Below, piece by piece: positions 36,034 to 49,736 of a stretch of 64,000 nt of DNA. The notes beneath the pieces are model-generated. The model was not told the DNA's origin, did not search any database, and saw only the letters and a list, made by a program, of their open reading frames with translations. Each line of letters begins with the position of its first letter. Within the stretch, counting starts at the first letter, position 1. This DNA is from Gymnogyps californianus (taxonomy: Eukaryota; Chordata; Aves; Accipitriformes; Cathartidae). The DNA is taken from the NCBI RefSeq assembly GCF_018139145.2, contig NC_059487.1, forward strand, positions 2,377,792 through 2,441,791, in the 5' to 3' direction. The position numbers and the translations under genes were made by a program.

Positions 36034-37424
36034 CATCCTTAATCATCGTTATTATGCCGTAAGAAATGGTCTCCCTCGTTATCACTGACATATCCTGGAT
36101 ACTGCCAGTACTCACAGCTGCCATGTCTAACCCATAAAATATAATAAACCAAAACACTGAGGTTACTCAATGGACAGCTCAGCACGTTACTGGTAGTGAT
36201 ATTCAAGCAATGTTAACATCTTTGCAAGGTTATGCTTATGCTTAAGCCAGTGCCTTGAACCCTGCATCTGCACTTGGAAAGTGCAGCCCAGGAGATCTCA
36301 GCTGGACACCTGCCCTGTGTTCAGGCAGCCCCATTTTCTGCAAGGTCTGTGCCCTGCCAGTGGAGAGGGCTACCTGTCTGAAGGATGATTTAGAAGCCAA
36401 AACACAGTGCAGGGACTCGCTTGCCATACAAACCAGTGGGCAAAGGGCCCCAGGTGAAGTTTAGGTTCCCTCTGGTGTTTTGCAAGAATCAGGCTCAGTC
36501 TGATCAAGCACCCGAAGTTGTTTATTTCTGTTCCCTAGCTAACTGCACTGCCTGCCTACGTTCACGTGCCAGCAGCAAGCCAGAGGGAAGCAGCGCTCCC
36601 AGAACTGCCTGTGCCTGTAGGCATGGTCTAGCAAGACACCAGGATGGTCTTCAGCAGCATTTGAGAGTCAGGAGGTGGCAGGTGTAGGGAGGCATGCACG
36701 AGGCTCCTTGTTGTTGGCATAATAAAAAGTTACTGTAGTCCCTTTTCCACCGTCTGAGGTCTTTCCCCAGTGCACTGAAACTGAAACCTTTCCACCTCCT
36801 GTTTGGCCCCCTCAGACTCTCCAGGACCCTCCAGGACTCCCCCCCTACCCCGATGCTAGATCCTTTGGACAAGATCCCAAACATGTTACTGTCTCCACAT
36901 GCTCTTGAGAAGCCACGCAGACACAACTGTGTTTAGAGGATCTTCTGCATTGACTGGGGATTACATTGCAAGGAACATACCCTGGCAGAAACTCACTGGG
37001 AAATGCCCAAAACATGGACCTTTGCCTTTTCCACCCCCAAATCATTACAGAACCACCCTTTCCATTTGCACTCATGTCTAACAGCAGATCATGTTGCTTA
37101 AAGCTACAGGCAGAGTAAGCAAATTTGGGCTGATCTGGGAGTGACTCTTGCTCATGCAAAGGCTCCGTTTGGCTTCTGTAGTACAAATCATGTGAGGAAA
37201 AGCTGCAGAGCCTGTTGGGGCCAGAAAAATATGTGTCAGCTTCTCAAAATCCTTGCTCGTTCACAGCAGGGTTTCAGGTGGCAACCAGGCTGTAAGTACA
37301 AGTCTGCTTATTTTTGCTTTCAAATAGCGCCAAACCTTTAGCTATTGATTATAAGCAAAGGTTCATTAGGAAGGGGAAGGAAGAAGTGGGTTTAGTGAGA
37401 AATGCAGAAATCCCATTTCAACTG

Positions 37425-37520
37425 CTTAGAGGCCTCTATGGATTAATAGAATTAATTTATCTCGCGGGGCATTAATTGAAGAATGTGCTGAGGTTAAGGA
37501 CAAGGTCAGCTCTTCACAGT
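37425..37520. promoter_or_regulatory. candidate regulatory block with GGATTA/TTAATT words
   Basis: GGATTAATAGAATTAATTTATC, a CGCGGGGC island and GCATTAATTGAAG occur within 60 bases. These are OTX/PITX-like GGATTA and homeodomain ATTAATT words. The evidence is motif density only. Confidence 0.2.
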
Positions 37521-40500
37521 GTAATGTCTCCTACATAATTCACTTACCAAACCATCAAGACAATCTGTGCAGAGTAATAATGAAGGATGGATGTTCTGCT
37601 CCCAGGATCTCAGGGAACATAACCTTGTATTACAGATAACTTTAAGTGAGAGTTGTAGGAAGGTACATGGCAGATGTTTTATTAGATGAGATGTTTAGCA
37701 CTATCTGATACTTCTTTAAGATCTGCAGTTCCAGGTCAGGTCTGGATAACATACAGAGGGACACTTCTGACGCAGCACAGTGTTTGGTCCCTCTGCTGCA
37801 CTGCATGAACAGTACTTAGCTTGAGCTCACAGCCCTCCTGCCAGGCAGCTGGCAATCTCACCCCTCAGCCCTATGAGGAGCCAATCGATAAAAAACAGCT
37901 CAGGAATTGTTACCGTGCTTTGTTATTGCACTAGACTGACTCAGAAAGAGTTGCTAGCTGGCTGCAGCAAACACCCCGCAAAACATGCCGGGAAGAAGTA
38001 CTTGGCTGGGGTTTGTTTGCTGGTGGGGGAAGGATGGAGAGAACAGGCTGTGATTGCAGGTTCTGTGGCATTGCCAGCATGACAGCCTTTTAGGCTCCCC
38101 CAAGCAGAGTGAGCAGGGGTAGATGCACCACCAGCACCACCCCACCTCCTGGGATTTACCCTGCAGCTTCTCCAACCCATCTCAGGTTTGCCCTGCCAGG
38201 GCCAGGCTAGGGCAGATGCCTGACCACATAGCAGAGGGACAGAAGCCAGCTCAAGGGGAGTGAAAGGTAAAAAGGGATGAGCAGATGAGCCAGGCTAGAG
38301 TGAGGTTTTTGTCTCTCTGTGATTGCAAGGGATAAATGCAGTGCAGGTACGGTTGTAAAACTTACTACTGAGCAGCTACCGCTGGTGTCTCTGGTGGTGG
38401 GAGTAACTCCGGATCCTGGAGCCCATCCTCTATTCACACAAAGCTGGCCCAACTCGGGCTTTGAGGAGTTGGCCTGCTGGTGGCTATTTGTTTATCAGGC
38501 TGGAGGAATCTGCCTCCCTGCTGCTGCTAGTGGCTCTTTCTGCACACATATTCAGTGATTGCAGTGAGCGGGATGCGAGGTTAATAGTGACCATTAAAGC
38601 TGAACCAGACCCCTCTATATACCAGTGCGACACACCAGGCAGAACCTGTATCTGATTTCATACATCAGTTATAACTTGTTGCTCTTCAGCAACATCTAAA
38701 CCACAGGCACAAGTTTTTAAACACCAGAAGTATTTTCCTGTGAGATTAATCAAATATTAGAGCAGGGGCTCAATATTGAATATCCGTCCTTGGAAAAACT
38801 TAAAAATAAGACCTTCAAAACCTGATCTACCTGGTCCCCTTTCAGCTCAGTCTTGGGCCAGACATCTCCAAAGGTTCATTTTAACCTAAGTTTTTCTGTA
38901 AGCTGCAAAAGCCAGATCCACAGCACGGCAGAGAGGCAGACTAGGCCAGAGACACTGAATCAGATGATTGTGCCCTATGACTTGATCATCTCCAAAGCTG
39001 CCCCACAGAGAGGGCTTAAAAACCTGGTATTGCTGTTGGTTACTGTCTTCTTCAGAGCTCCCATGGCAGATATCTGGGTAATGAATCCAACCAGCCCTGC
39101 TCCACTAATGAACCCTAAGAAGATCGAAGATGATGGCACAAGACGAAGTGTCTGTTTTACAGTTCTTAAAAGCTTAAGAAAAATGAAAACACATACAAGG
39201 AACCCATATGAGGCCAATTTTACTGAAGATGGAAAACCAGACTCTAACATGAGATTTTGTGCCAGACTTAAATACTTCTTTGTGACCACATTTCATCTTC
39301 CTTCTTTAGATGCATTATGATAAAATCTAATTATAGCATCGTACATCTTCCCCCAGACAGTGCTCTTTTGAAGCAGCACAGCCAATATTTGTTTTAAATC
39401 ACCTTTTTTGTTTGATTTTCTTGTTTGTTTGCTATTTCAGGTCTTATTACCTACACACTATTCAGATTAGTGCTGACCTGTCTCCAAGTTTCTGAAAGTG
39501 ACATAATTAAGTCTTTGGATTGTCAGAGGATCCATCCCACCTTCCAAAGAGGGGCAGGAGATGGTCTGGGAATGGTCACGGGTAGGGTCTGACAGCAGCA
39601 CTCCAGAAGTACAGGTGCACTTCTGTGAGGTGGGATGGATGCATAGCTAGGCTTCAGGGCACCCCAAAAGCATTACCTCAGCTACTTTTACTGTAGTAGG
39701 TGTTGAAGTTACTTGAATAACACCTGCATTAGCACAGCCTAGCTACTAGGCCTGCAGAACAGCCATAGGAAGCAAGAAGCTATACCTGACTTGCTTGGGA
39801 GCTGCAGAGTGCTAAGGTTATGCTAGCACTGCCTTTCATGCTTTTCTACTTGTCCTGGAAAAACCTTACAAAATAGTCTTCCAGGTGTTCAGTTCAGCCA
39901 AAAGTTGATTGAGCTTGCAAAATTATTGTAGCAAGTCTGTCAGTCTGCTGTGCTCCTTCATCTCTGACAGCTGTTTGAGATCTTTTAGAGAGCTTGCTTG
40001 TGTCTGTGTTGGCCTCAATGCACTTACAGATGATAGAAAAGTCACAGGAGCACTGCTGGCATTCACCTGTGACCTCCGTATTTAATGTCTTGCCCCTGAG
40101 TGCATCAAAGATTTGCTCTCAGCCACTCCTTTAGATTTTGCAGCACAGAGAATATTTGTGGACAATTTGTGCAACGTTCTTTTTCTGTGCTACAGCTCTA
40201 TGAACTTGGTAAACTGTATCCACTGCCATGGCAAGAATAACTTACGACGTTTCCCCTAGCTCTGTCACGGATTAGGTTCCTGCATTGGCTCCTGCACCAC
40301 ACACAGCGCTTACAGCCCCCGAGATCCGGACAGAGCCTGGCACTGCCCAGCCCTGGGTCTCCGTGCACTCTTGGGTCCAACTTTCGTCAGGCTTCTCCCT
40401 GCTGGGAGGTGGGATTTGCACTTCTCTGGCAGCAATGTGCTCGTCTAGTCAAAGCTTACCCTTTCTTAACACATCGGCCACGTACCTACTGCCCAGTTCT

Positions 40501-43500
40501 CCTGGGATGCCTGCCAGCAAACACAGGCAACACACACCGACCGAGTTGCCCTTTCAGTTAGCAGCTTATGAAGCACCTGGTTCATGTGAAATAATAAGTG
40601 TAGCACGGTTTTCTTTGCTTGTTTTGTTTTTTTGAGATTTTTTTTTTTTAAGTACTGTGGAGTGTTTCTTGTGCTGACACCAGGTTCTTTAGGGTAGCCC
40701 AGGATCTGCTTCTGCCCTTCACAGTTTGTCTCCTGAACTCAGAGTCCTCTTGGCTCAGCTTGCCTTTTCCACCCTGGGGTGGTTCCATGGCTGAAAGGTT
40801 ATCCCTGCTCTGAAATTGCTCTTCTCTTTTTTCCTGCCTAAAGCTTTGCTGCAGATTAATGAGTCCATTCATACAATCCCCCATAAAACCTTGGCCATGT
40901 TCAGAGGTGCTCCTGCATACTAGTAGGAGCTGGGTCTTGGGTAGCCAGCAGTGAACTGCATGGTAAGCTGATGCTTGGAAGCTGCTCAGCCTGGGGCCTG
41001 GAAGAGCCTCTCTCTCTCCTGCCCACCAGGAGAGGAGAGGCCCCAGCAGACCCCTCTACTAGTTTTTAAGAAATGTGTTTTCCTTGGTGGTGTTTTTCTT
41101 TCCCATAGAAACCACCATTCCTCAACTATTTTCTTTCTCTCTGAGACTATTTTTTTCAAGTGATTTCTGTCTCCACTTGTTGAAAACAAAGTTCCCTTTT
41201 AAAGATTTTTCTGCTTTCAGCGGAAAGTCAAAACTGTGCAGGGAGGAAAAAAAAATCCCCTCTGATCCACTCTGCTCAGAGAGAATATTGCAGGCCAGTA
41301 TTGTTTCTGTCCTTGCTGCTTTTCCATCCTTGCTGCGTTGCTTTTCTGTTGTTTTCCTTTCTCTTTGCCAACTGACATCCTACCCTGAAGCGATGTGTGC
41401 CTTCTGCCCTTTCCAAGGGCTTCACTGCAGTCCTTCCCTCATTCTCCATGGTCGAAATGATCAGCAAGTGAACAGTTAATGCTGCCGATATTGGACGTGG
41501 TGCCTCAGATGAAGGAGAGGAAGCCTCTGAGCTGAGTCAGGTTTTCTGCAGGTTCAAGCTGTTGGCACAGCATTGCTCTGTTCCTGTTTGAGATTGTCAC
41601 TGGGGCCGTGAGATTTCCCAGTCACATGCTGGGCTTGCACTTAGGTAGACATGGGTTTGAAACACAAGCTAGATACACCAGCTGGTACCTTGATGTCCGT
41701 CTCATGTACTGTATTGCCCTGGAAGCATAGAAATTAAGGATGTGATAGCAGCTTTTCTAGCATTCAGTCAGTCTAGGAATAGTGAAGGAAATCAATTCCT
41801 GTGACCTGCTGCCCTTCTGGAGAGACACAGGAATTACCAGCTGCACAAAAAATGGTATCCTGTATTGGTTTTGGATAGCCTGGCAAGACCACTTAAATAA
41901 AAGCTGGCACTGTGATGCCGATTGGACCTTCTTAAGAGGTCCAGCAAAACAGGTACATAGAGTAGTAACGTAAGATCAACATACAAATTGGGCATACGTA
42001 TCATTGATCCTTATCTGACCTGGCTTGCTAGTCACCAAGAGCATTACCTTCAGTCCTTCTGTGGCTTGCACAAGGTGAGTTGGAGTGACTCAGGACTCTG
42101 GTGTACAACCCTGAGGCATTGTTGAGGGCAACTAAATGCTTATCAGAACTGCTGAATCCACCAGGCAGCAAGGCATCAGGTCAGTGCTGAGTGTCCATGT
42201 TCTCATTCTTCTGAAAGCCAAGTGTCTCTTACAACTTCTTGTAGCTTGCACCTATATGCAGGATGCTAGGAGCAACAGTCCTACAAGACTGGTCGATTTT
42301 CCTGGCCCTATGAGCTGCATACCAAGAGCTTTATATGGGTGAGGGCCACAAGATGCATGTCACCTTTCTCAGAGGGCCAAAGGGACGGGGATGCCTGTGA
42401 CTGGTTCACACCCACAGGTGACAACATCTCACGGAGACCTTGGTGCCCCACAGTAGAGCAGGATTGACCAGATACTGAGCAGGGAGCCGAGTGGGTCTGT
42501 CTGCAAACCCATTTTGGTCATATGAGCCACCTCTGCTGCTTCACTCTGGATTTTCCAGCAACTGCAGCACTGGTGCAGACCTGTTGATGATCAGGCAGCA
42601 ATACAGAAGTAGAACCCACATTGCTCGGGAGCCACATGCAAGTGAGAAGCTGGGCCATGTCTTACACAAGTGCTAATTCTGTGATCAGAAGTTTCATGGT
42701 CTTGCACAACCCCTGTCAGGATGCATGAATTTCTCAGAAAAGCAAGCTGCTAGCCAACAAGGTTATAGTGATTAAAAAAAGAGGTCTGTGCCTCTTAATG
42801 CAAATAAGTGCACATTAGTCACCTTAATCCTGCTGGGCCTCAGACAGCGAATTCAAGAACTCCCCATTTGTACTATTTTTAGAAGTACCATGATTTCAAA
42901 CCACTCTCCTCATGCTTTTTAGACCTGAACCATGATTTTCAAGTGCTTGGAGTTGTCAGTGCTGCTATTAGCCAGGCAAGAGGGGGGTGCATGAGAGAGA
43001 AGAGATGAGAAAGGAGGAAAATTCATCATGGACATTTCTGATGCAAATGACCACCTGCAAATAGATCAAAGTTTCAGCATGTCTCATGAAACTAGAATGT
43101 GTTTCATAATGTGTCAGGAACATTTCAGACAGCCTTTTGCCAATGGCAGGTCTTATAATTAGGGGTTAGCAAGTGTCTCTGCTCACTGCTCTGTTCTGGC
43201 TGGCATCACACCCACAAGGCAGCTCTATCAACACTTTACTTCAAAGCTACAAGACTTACCTGTTATTTCAATATCAATGAGACATTAACTGATGTCAATG
43301 AAAGGTCAGTTCCAGCCTATAAGTAAAACCCTGTTATTAATATTTTTATTACGTTTAGTTGTTTTAATTTTTTGACTAAAATTGTTTAGAAGATAATTAA
43401 GTCCCATCGGTGCCTGGAGTGCTTAGATACAGAGGAGAGTTCAAACGCTAGCAAATCTGTCTTCCTCTCTGCCTTAAATTCAGAAAAAGAATTGTAATGA

Positions 43501-44444
43501 AAATACATCAACCGGTATTCTCCAGTCCTGTGCAGTAAAACAATGCCTTCTTACACCCCTCCCTGCAAAAGACCATATGTCTTTTGCAGAAATCCTCGTT
43601 CCTGTTTCACAGCTGAGGACTGAACTCTCAGATCCTGGCCCCAGATGGCAGGATGGATGCCCAGGTGCTGAGCACCAGATTGTTGTCCCTACAAAGTCAC
43701 TAAGGTCTTCCAGAAACCCAGCCTGCATTTTGGGCTCATGACTCTTGGAAGCCTACCCTTTAGGGAAGAGAAGGAACAAGTACTGTACAAGTTAATGAGA
43801 ACACACTAGTTCTGGTAGCTACAGAGGCAAGACAAAAGTATCACTAACTAGTGATATTTAAATTCCACAAGACATTTTTCAAAGTTTTCCAGTACAGCTC
43901 ATTATAGCTTTAACAAATATATGCAATGCATGTAAGACAATTCATCCCAGCAGTGCGATGGCTATTATCCACATCCTACTTTCTCTCTTATTAACTTGTT
44001 ACCCTATATTTGTAATAAATAGAAAATTGTTCGGTTCAATATTTTCCTTCCCCAATATCACTCACTGACTAATCTTTTATTTTTCACTCCCTCTTTCCTC
44101 CCAGATTGTTAGATCTGATAATTCATCTGATAAAATACTGTCCGTTTCATTAATCCAGCAGACACAGGAAAGTGAAGTGGTGAATTCAAAAAGAGACGAT
44201 AGGTTTCACTAATCCAGTAGATGTGTGATAACAAATTCATGAACTCGATCACAAATTTAGGTGAGAAGAATATGAATGATATCAGAGAGCAGATGGTACT
44301 TTGGTAGTTTCAAACTGATGTTTTGAGACCATGAACTTTAACTCCCTGAGGATACCTTTGCGACCTCATTGTAGGCTGGAAAAGGCTGGGGAGTGCAGAA
44401 CTAGAAGCAGGTAAAAGAGTGGAGCATGATCAATGATTTGCTTT

Positions 44445-44476
44445 AAAAAAAAAACCCAAACCCAACCCAAACAAAC
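44445..44476. repeat. A-run plus (CCCAAA)n simple repeat
   Basis: A10 followed by CCCAAACCCAACCCAAACAAACC. It is a short degenerate CCCAA(A) array, not the vertebrate telomere CCCTAA unit. Confidence 0.8.
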
Positions 44477-45224
44477 CACCCTCCAGTCTTAAAATCAATA
44501 TGCAGGGTGTTCACTCTGACAACCTGTGGAACCCGCATGACGCAGAATAGTATTGATAGATAGACTCCTGCTTAAAAAACCTCAAAGGCTAGGCATTTAC
44601 TTCATAAAAATAACAACTTTAATCCAAGCTGTGTATGCCGTCGTTGCCCCTCCTCCCAGACAAAACAGGAACAATGGAAGAGTCCCAGAAAAACATGCTT
44701 TTTTTGCAGTAGGGTGCCATGACAGGAATTTTTTGCTTTGTTTGGACATGTGTATGAGATCTTTCACAGAAGATAACACGGTGATCTAGGCAGGAGCAGG
44801 ATGGATGGGAGCATATAGGTAGTCTAGGAGCTCCTTTGAAGTACTCACAGGATAACCAGAGAAAGTAATGCTATATAGCTGTAGGCTTTATCTGGTTGTA
44901 TATAATCAGATGTGTGTGATGGCTGTCAGATAATGAGGAAGAGAAAAGACCCTTGCTAGCAAGTCATGATTCCTCTTCTAATAGAGACCAAACAAGCAGG
45001 AACTTCTGAGGAAGCTGCTGGGGCTGGGGGAGCTTGAAAATGGGCTGTTTTCCTAAGGATCGCTGGTCTTTGTGCCTACTGCCTCCTCCCACTCCACACT
45101 CGGCCTCTTTCCTATTTGGCTATAAATGGCCAATGAGTTCAAAAGCCGCTGGAAGGGGCAGGAATTGACAGAGGCAGACATATAGCACAATCCCATGCTG
45201 CACCTTTTTTGTTCTTTTAGAAAA

Positions 45225-45600
45225 TTGGGTAAACCTGGGGAAAATATGATCTGTTTAATAACATGCTAATAATCTGGCCACTAGCGCAGAGAAACCGGAG
45301 CAATGTGTTCAAATGGTGGACTTGACAGGGAAAAAAAAATGACATTTTTCTTTATGATAATGAAGAGTAGAGCATATAACCCATTGTGCAGTTTAATAAC
45401 ACTATTAAACCAACAAGACTAAATGTTTGCATGGAATCTGAATATGCTGCAGAATGACCAATGCCCGAAGCCCGAGTGGCTGCAGAGTTTCTGATCAATT
45501 GACAGAATAAAAAAAGGAAAAACTATTTCCCCATATGTGGCTGAATTAGTGGAGCATTGCCAATTTGAAGAGAAATTAGAGGCACAAGGGGGTTGCACTC
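45225..45600. promoter_or_regulatory. candidate conserved noncoding element
   Basis: Non-repetitive AT-rich sequence with TTTAATAACATGCTAATAAT, TTTATGATAATGAAG, a symmetric TTTAATA/TATTAAA pair at 45391-45410 and an ATCAATTGA word near 45494. No open frame of note crosses it. It has the texture of a developmental enhancer; conservation is untested. Confidence 0.3.
45391..45410. repeat. inverted repeat GTTTAATA-ACAC-TATTAAAC
   Basis: Exact 8-base arms around a 4-base spacer, making two opposed TAAT/ATTA homeodomain-type half sites. Confidence 0.8.
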
Positions 45601-46269
45601 TATAGGTACGTACTCTGTAGAATGAAACAATCTAAAAATGGCTATTGAAAGAGGCTGACTTGACCCTAAAGCATGCACCAGAAATTGCCACATCAATGAA
45701 GATGCCTACTAAACATGCCAGGATGGTGCAGCATTGTCAGATCTGTGCAACAAATAAACTAAGGGTCAGGCATAAATACAGCTCAGGCAACACCCACTGT
45801 GTACTTTTACTGTGAGAAAGAGTTTCTCAATGCAAATGATTATTGATTTTCTGACAGTCTTGTAGAAACTGCAATGAATTAGGGCACATGCAGTAAATGT
45901 GGAGGTCAGTGCATAATCATGGCTTTCAAAAGACACTTCCCGAGGATTTCAGAGTCCTTGTTTGCCGATGATAGGCTGAAGATCAGTGGTAATGTTGTAC
46001 AGTTTTCAGCTCTCAAGTTTAAAGAACAAAAGTGAGATGTGGCTGACAAATGGGAGGAATAAAGCTCGAGTGAATCATGTCCAGGGTCTGCTCTCTGTGT
46101 AACATCTCAAGAGGATAATTCAGCCACCTCAGAGGAGTGCAAGAACTTATGCACTTCTAAAAACATGCAAAAGAAAAAGTTTCCGCCAGATTTTAAGTAT
46201 GAGCTCCCATGACATTTCCTGAGAAGACCTGGCCGATGTTAGATTGGTTATGACTTTATTTAGCTACAT

Positions 46270-46392
46270 CTTGCAACCCTCCAAGGATGGAGATTCCTTC
46301 TGTGCTGACCTGTTCTGAAACCGCACCATCCTCCTGGTGAAAATGTTTTCCCTAACATCAGTTCTGTACCTCCCAAGCTGAAATTTGATGTT
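46270..46392 (-). mobile_element. old CR1 LINE 3' fragment (antisense)
   Basis: The plus strand reads GCAACCCTCCAAGGATGGAG, then CTGACCTGTTCTG, then ACCATCCTCCTGGTGAAAATG, TTTTCCCTAACATCAG and CTGTACCTCCCAAGCTG. This is the order and spacing of the reverse complement of the CR1 region just upstream of the 3'UTR, the same part as about 21720-21820 in the younger copy, but strongly diverged. Both ends are eroded and the typical CR1 terminus is missing. Confidence 0.75.
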
Positions 46393-47131
46393 ATAATAAC
46401 CAACATGTATATAACATGTCATAAAATGATTTAATTATGGTATTCCTTCTTGGTCCCTGATAAACGACTCCCCAGAATGTGGGGAGTCGGGCAGCTTAGA
46501 AAAAATATATTGCTTTTGCATGCCTGGTCCTCCCCAGATGTGATACTGAGTACCTGGTTCAAAGGCAGTGCAGCTAGGGGTATGGAGGAAATACCTGGCA
46601 TAGTCAGAAATGCTGTTATTCAAAGGGTGAGAGGTATTTACTCCGGGTGGGTTATCAAAGTGCTTGTTTTCTCTGAAGAGAAATGACTGTTCCCAGTTTG
46701 AGATGTCACAGATGGGAGGTGAATTTAACCATCCAGCTCCCATCAAAGTCAGTGTGTGTCATCCGGCTGATGTCCCCCTGCCATCATTTGAGAGGCAGAA
46801 GCATTATCACAGCCTCCTATAGGGAAGGAGGCTGAACAAGCTGATGCAAAAATAAATGTCTAAACTTTCTGCCATCAGGTAAATGAGGACAGTATTTCCT
46901 GAAGTTTGGCAGCTCCATGATCTGATATGCCGGTGGATGTCAGAGACTCGGGGGGGCCTGAAGCAGTTCTCTGAAAATCTGAGTCTTGGGTACCTGTGGT
47001 GCATTGGCAAGCTAGGATCGAACAAAACATAGCAGACAGTTTGGCTGTCAGGAGCCTCCTAGAAGAGAAAATCATGATACATTGACATAGTCTGCTAGGC
47101 ACTTCAGCAGGATAGCAAGCAGGGGAAAGAC

Positions 47132-47151
47132 TTTTTTTTTTTTTTTTTTTT
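47132..47151. repeat. poly-T run (20)
   Basis: Uninterrupted T20 (A20 on the minus strand). No polyadenylation signal or retroposed body is seen on the minus strand next to it. Confidence 0.95.
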
Positions 47152-49736
47152 AAATCTATCAATAAAATCTGCGTGGAAAACCCCTAAACTTGAGGTTCCC
47201 TAAAAGCTTCTTTCTGAATCATTTTCCCTTTTTAGCTGTTTGATACATATCCATATTTACTGGTTTCCACAGTCCATAAACAGAAACAGGAAAATACTGA
47301 GATATCAGCTATTTCCATGAAATGCTGAACATAAGAAATAATGGATAAAAATGAGCCCTTGTATTTCAGGAGCTGTCTGAGGCTTATTTTGTGAGCGTTT
47401 GTGGAGATGGACAAAGGCCCAGAAGTTATTTCAGCCCCTTCCTGTTCTCATTAGCCATGCAAATCCACCACAAGACTGTTAAATGCATCCAAAGGATGCT
47501 TTTTCTGAGCCCTCTCTGCTCAGAGAGACTCTCTGCTCACAGGCTCTCCTGGCACCCTGTGCTCCTGTAATAAACAATAGCTCCCTACATTTCCAAACAC
47601 ACCGGTTTATGATGTTGCAGGGAAAGGTCTGTATGGCTGCAGTCTTGTGCATGACCAACAAGACCCCACCATGGTGCTGAGCACTAGCACTGACCTGTGC
47701 TGGTGCTGCCACAAAGCCCATGACGGCAACAGAAGACAGCTTCTGCCGTCAGAAAGCACTCTTTTCGTCTCTTGCACTCAAAACAGGCAAGTGTTCTCAC
47801 CACCTGGGTATTGGTCACAATACAGGGCCATGAAGATGTGTCTGAAACAGCTAGAGTGGTTGCTGGGAGCAGCTGTACCCTCACCAGCACGGTGCTGGAT
47901 GCAAGTGGGTGTCCCTGTTGCCCCAGATGGACTATGCTGGTGTCTGAGCTGCCCCGGGTCCCTCTGCCTGGCACTGCATTTTGCTAGGCGCATACATCCA
48001 GAGTGGCCTATGGAAACTATGCTGAACAAAGCTCTTCTGTGGTCTTCATTGCCAAGGCAGGCTCAGCTGCAGGGCTGGGGTTGAGCCAGTGTAGCCACCA
48101 GTGCATACCAGTGCCTGCCTCCCATCTGGGAGCTGGCGGGAACATCTCCTGCTGCCAAAATCCTGTTGTCTACGTGCGTGTGAGTGGGAGGGCCAGCTGT
48201 CCAGGAAGGATCCACAGCCATCTCCCGTGGACACATCTAACTCCAAACCACAGCTTGGGACCATGGGGACAGACCTTTAACAGCACAGGTCACCAGAAGA
48301 CATTAGCATCACTCAGTGTGCACCCCAGGAAGGGGGTGATATCCTGTGACGTGTTATCTCTAAAGAGCCACTGTGTTTCCAGAGGCTTAAATGATGCCCA
48401 TCTGCATCTGCACATGGCCCTACCTCTGCCCTATGGAGCAGGGCCAGGGGGAGAGCATGGCTCTCGCCTTCCCAGCACCAGCTGTAATTGCTGGGTCTCT
48501 CACTGCCCTCTGTTTGCAGATGGCATTTCTTACTCTCAGCTAAACCATTTACCATGCAATCTTCTCATTTCAGAGCACATAAAAATACCAGTTAACATCA
48601 AGCAATTGTGGTGTTTGCTTTATACTCATTAAAAACCACTTTATTACGATGTTAACCTTCAGACCTTTGGAGCTGCCTGACACCAGCTGTCTCAGGAAGC
48701 AAAGACCCTGCATAAACAAAAAAGTCACCCCCCCAGAGCAAAAGCAATGCTGCACTTCATTAATAAAAGCTTGAAGCGCGGTATAATTCTCCTGCCCACC
48801 CTGCCAGAAATGTAACACCACAACACTTCAGTCAGCACAAAAGACAGACATGATATTTTCTAATTGATAGAATATCTATTGAAAACCTATTTAAACACTT
48901 TAATGGGATCACAGGAATACCATGCCAATCTGTGGAGGTGGAGAGCTCATCAGAATCTTTAATACTTTCCATATGCACAAGAAAATACGGTTTGCAGAGA
49001 TTTCTTCCTGGTTTCATCCATCTGCCTCACCAAGCTATTCCTTTTTGTCTCTTATTTATGGCTGTAATTTTGATGCCACAGTTACTGTACACGATCTGCT
49101 GTATATTTCTCTTATTTGCTTTGAAATTGCTCTTTTCAGCTCATATCTGAAATCGTTTATTTGCCCACAAAATAACCAGGCCCTGAACTATTTCCTGGCA
49201 ACCAGTTTTGCAGTGCCTAAGAATTTTTTTCTGTAGTGGTGTATATACATCCTTTATTATTGCACTTAAATGCTTATTAACAATTCATGGAATCTTAAGT
49301 GGCTGAAAAAACAGATTCTTGAGCTAAATATTTCTAGAGAGTGTCTTAGCCCAGAGCCTTTCTCTGCAAGTGTAGGCTTCACAGTGGAGGAGAGCATGGC
49401 TCAAAGTTGGTATTTCCAGGGTAATTGCATTTTTTAATTAACAGTATATTTAATCCATGTACAAAAGAAAGTGATACAGCTGCTCAGGGGCTGCTGTAAC
49501 ACGCTAAAAATAATTTTGCACAGTATATACTTTGATTTTACCAGCCTTCATATTATGATCACTGGAGACTTTGATAATGAGCATCCTGATCTGAAAACAT
49601 GAGGTTCCTGTGCCTATCACCTTCATCATATATATGGGCCATTCTGAGTCCTCACTCAGCAAATTACAGTCATATCGAGACTGTTTTTAGACTTAGCGGC
49701 ACATGAACACCCTCAGGACATGCTTTCTCCCTCGTG

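Larger units (their letters stand above)
36034..46269. other. noncoding stretch with candidate regulatory blocks
   Basis: No supported gene over 10 kb. The most protein-like frames are at 38853-39320 (+, 155 codons) and 38975-39289 (-, 104 codons), overlapping antiparallel (see findings). 37.4-37.5 kb and 45.2-45.6 kb are homeobox-motif-rich. An A10 plus CCCAAA tract lies at 44445-44476. Confidence 0.5.

Noticed and set aside
43600..43700. Possible antisense MIR (TTTCACAGCTGAGGACTGAA...)
   Set aside because: Only the first short segment fits, and the core order breaks down after it.
47132..47151. T20 as the A-tail of a minus-strand retrocopy
   Set aside because: No AATAAA, open frame or target duplication on the minus strand beside it.
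48003..48632. Longest open frame of the window, 209 codons on the plus strand
   Set aside because: No domain, Cys/His/Ser/Pro-rich chance composition, overlaps other long frames on both strands, and no splice or polyadenylation layout supports it.
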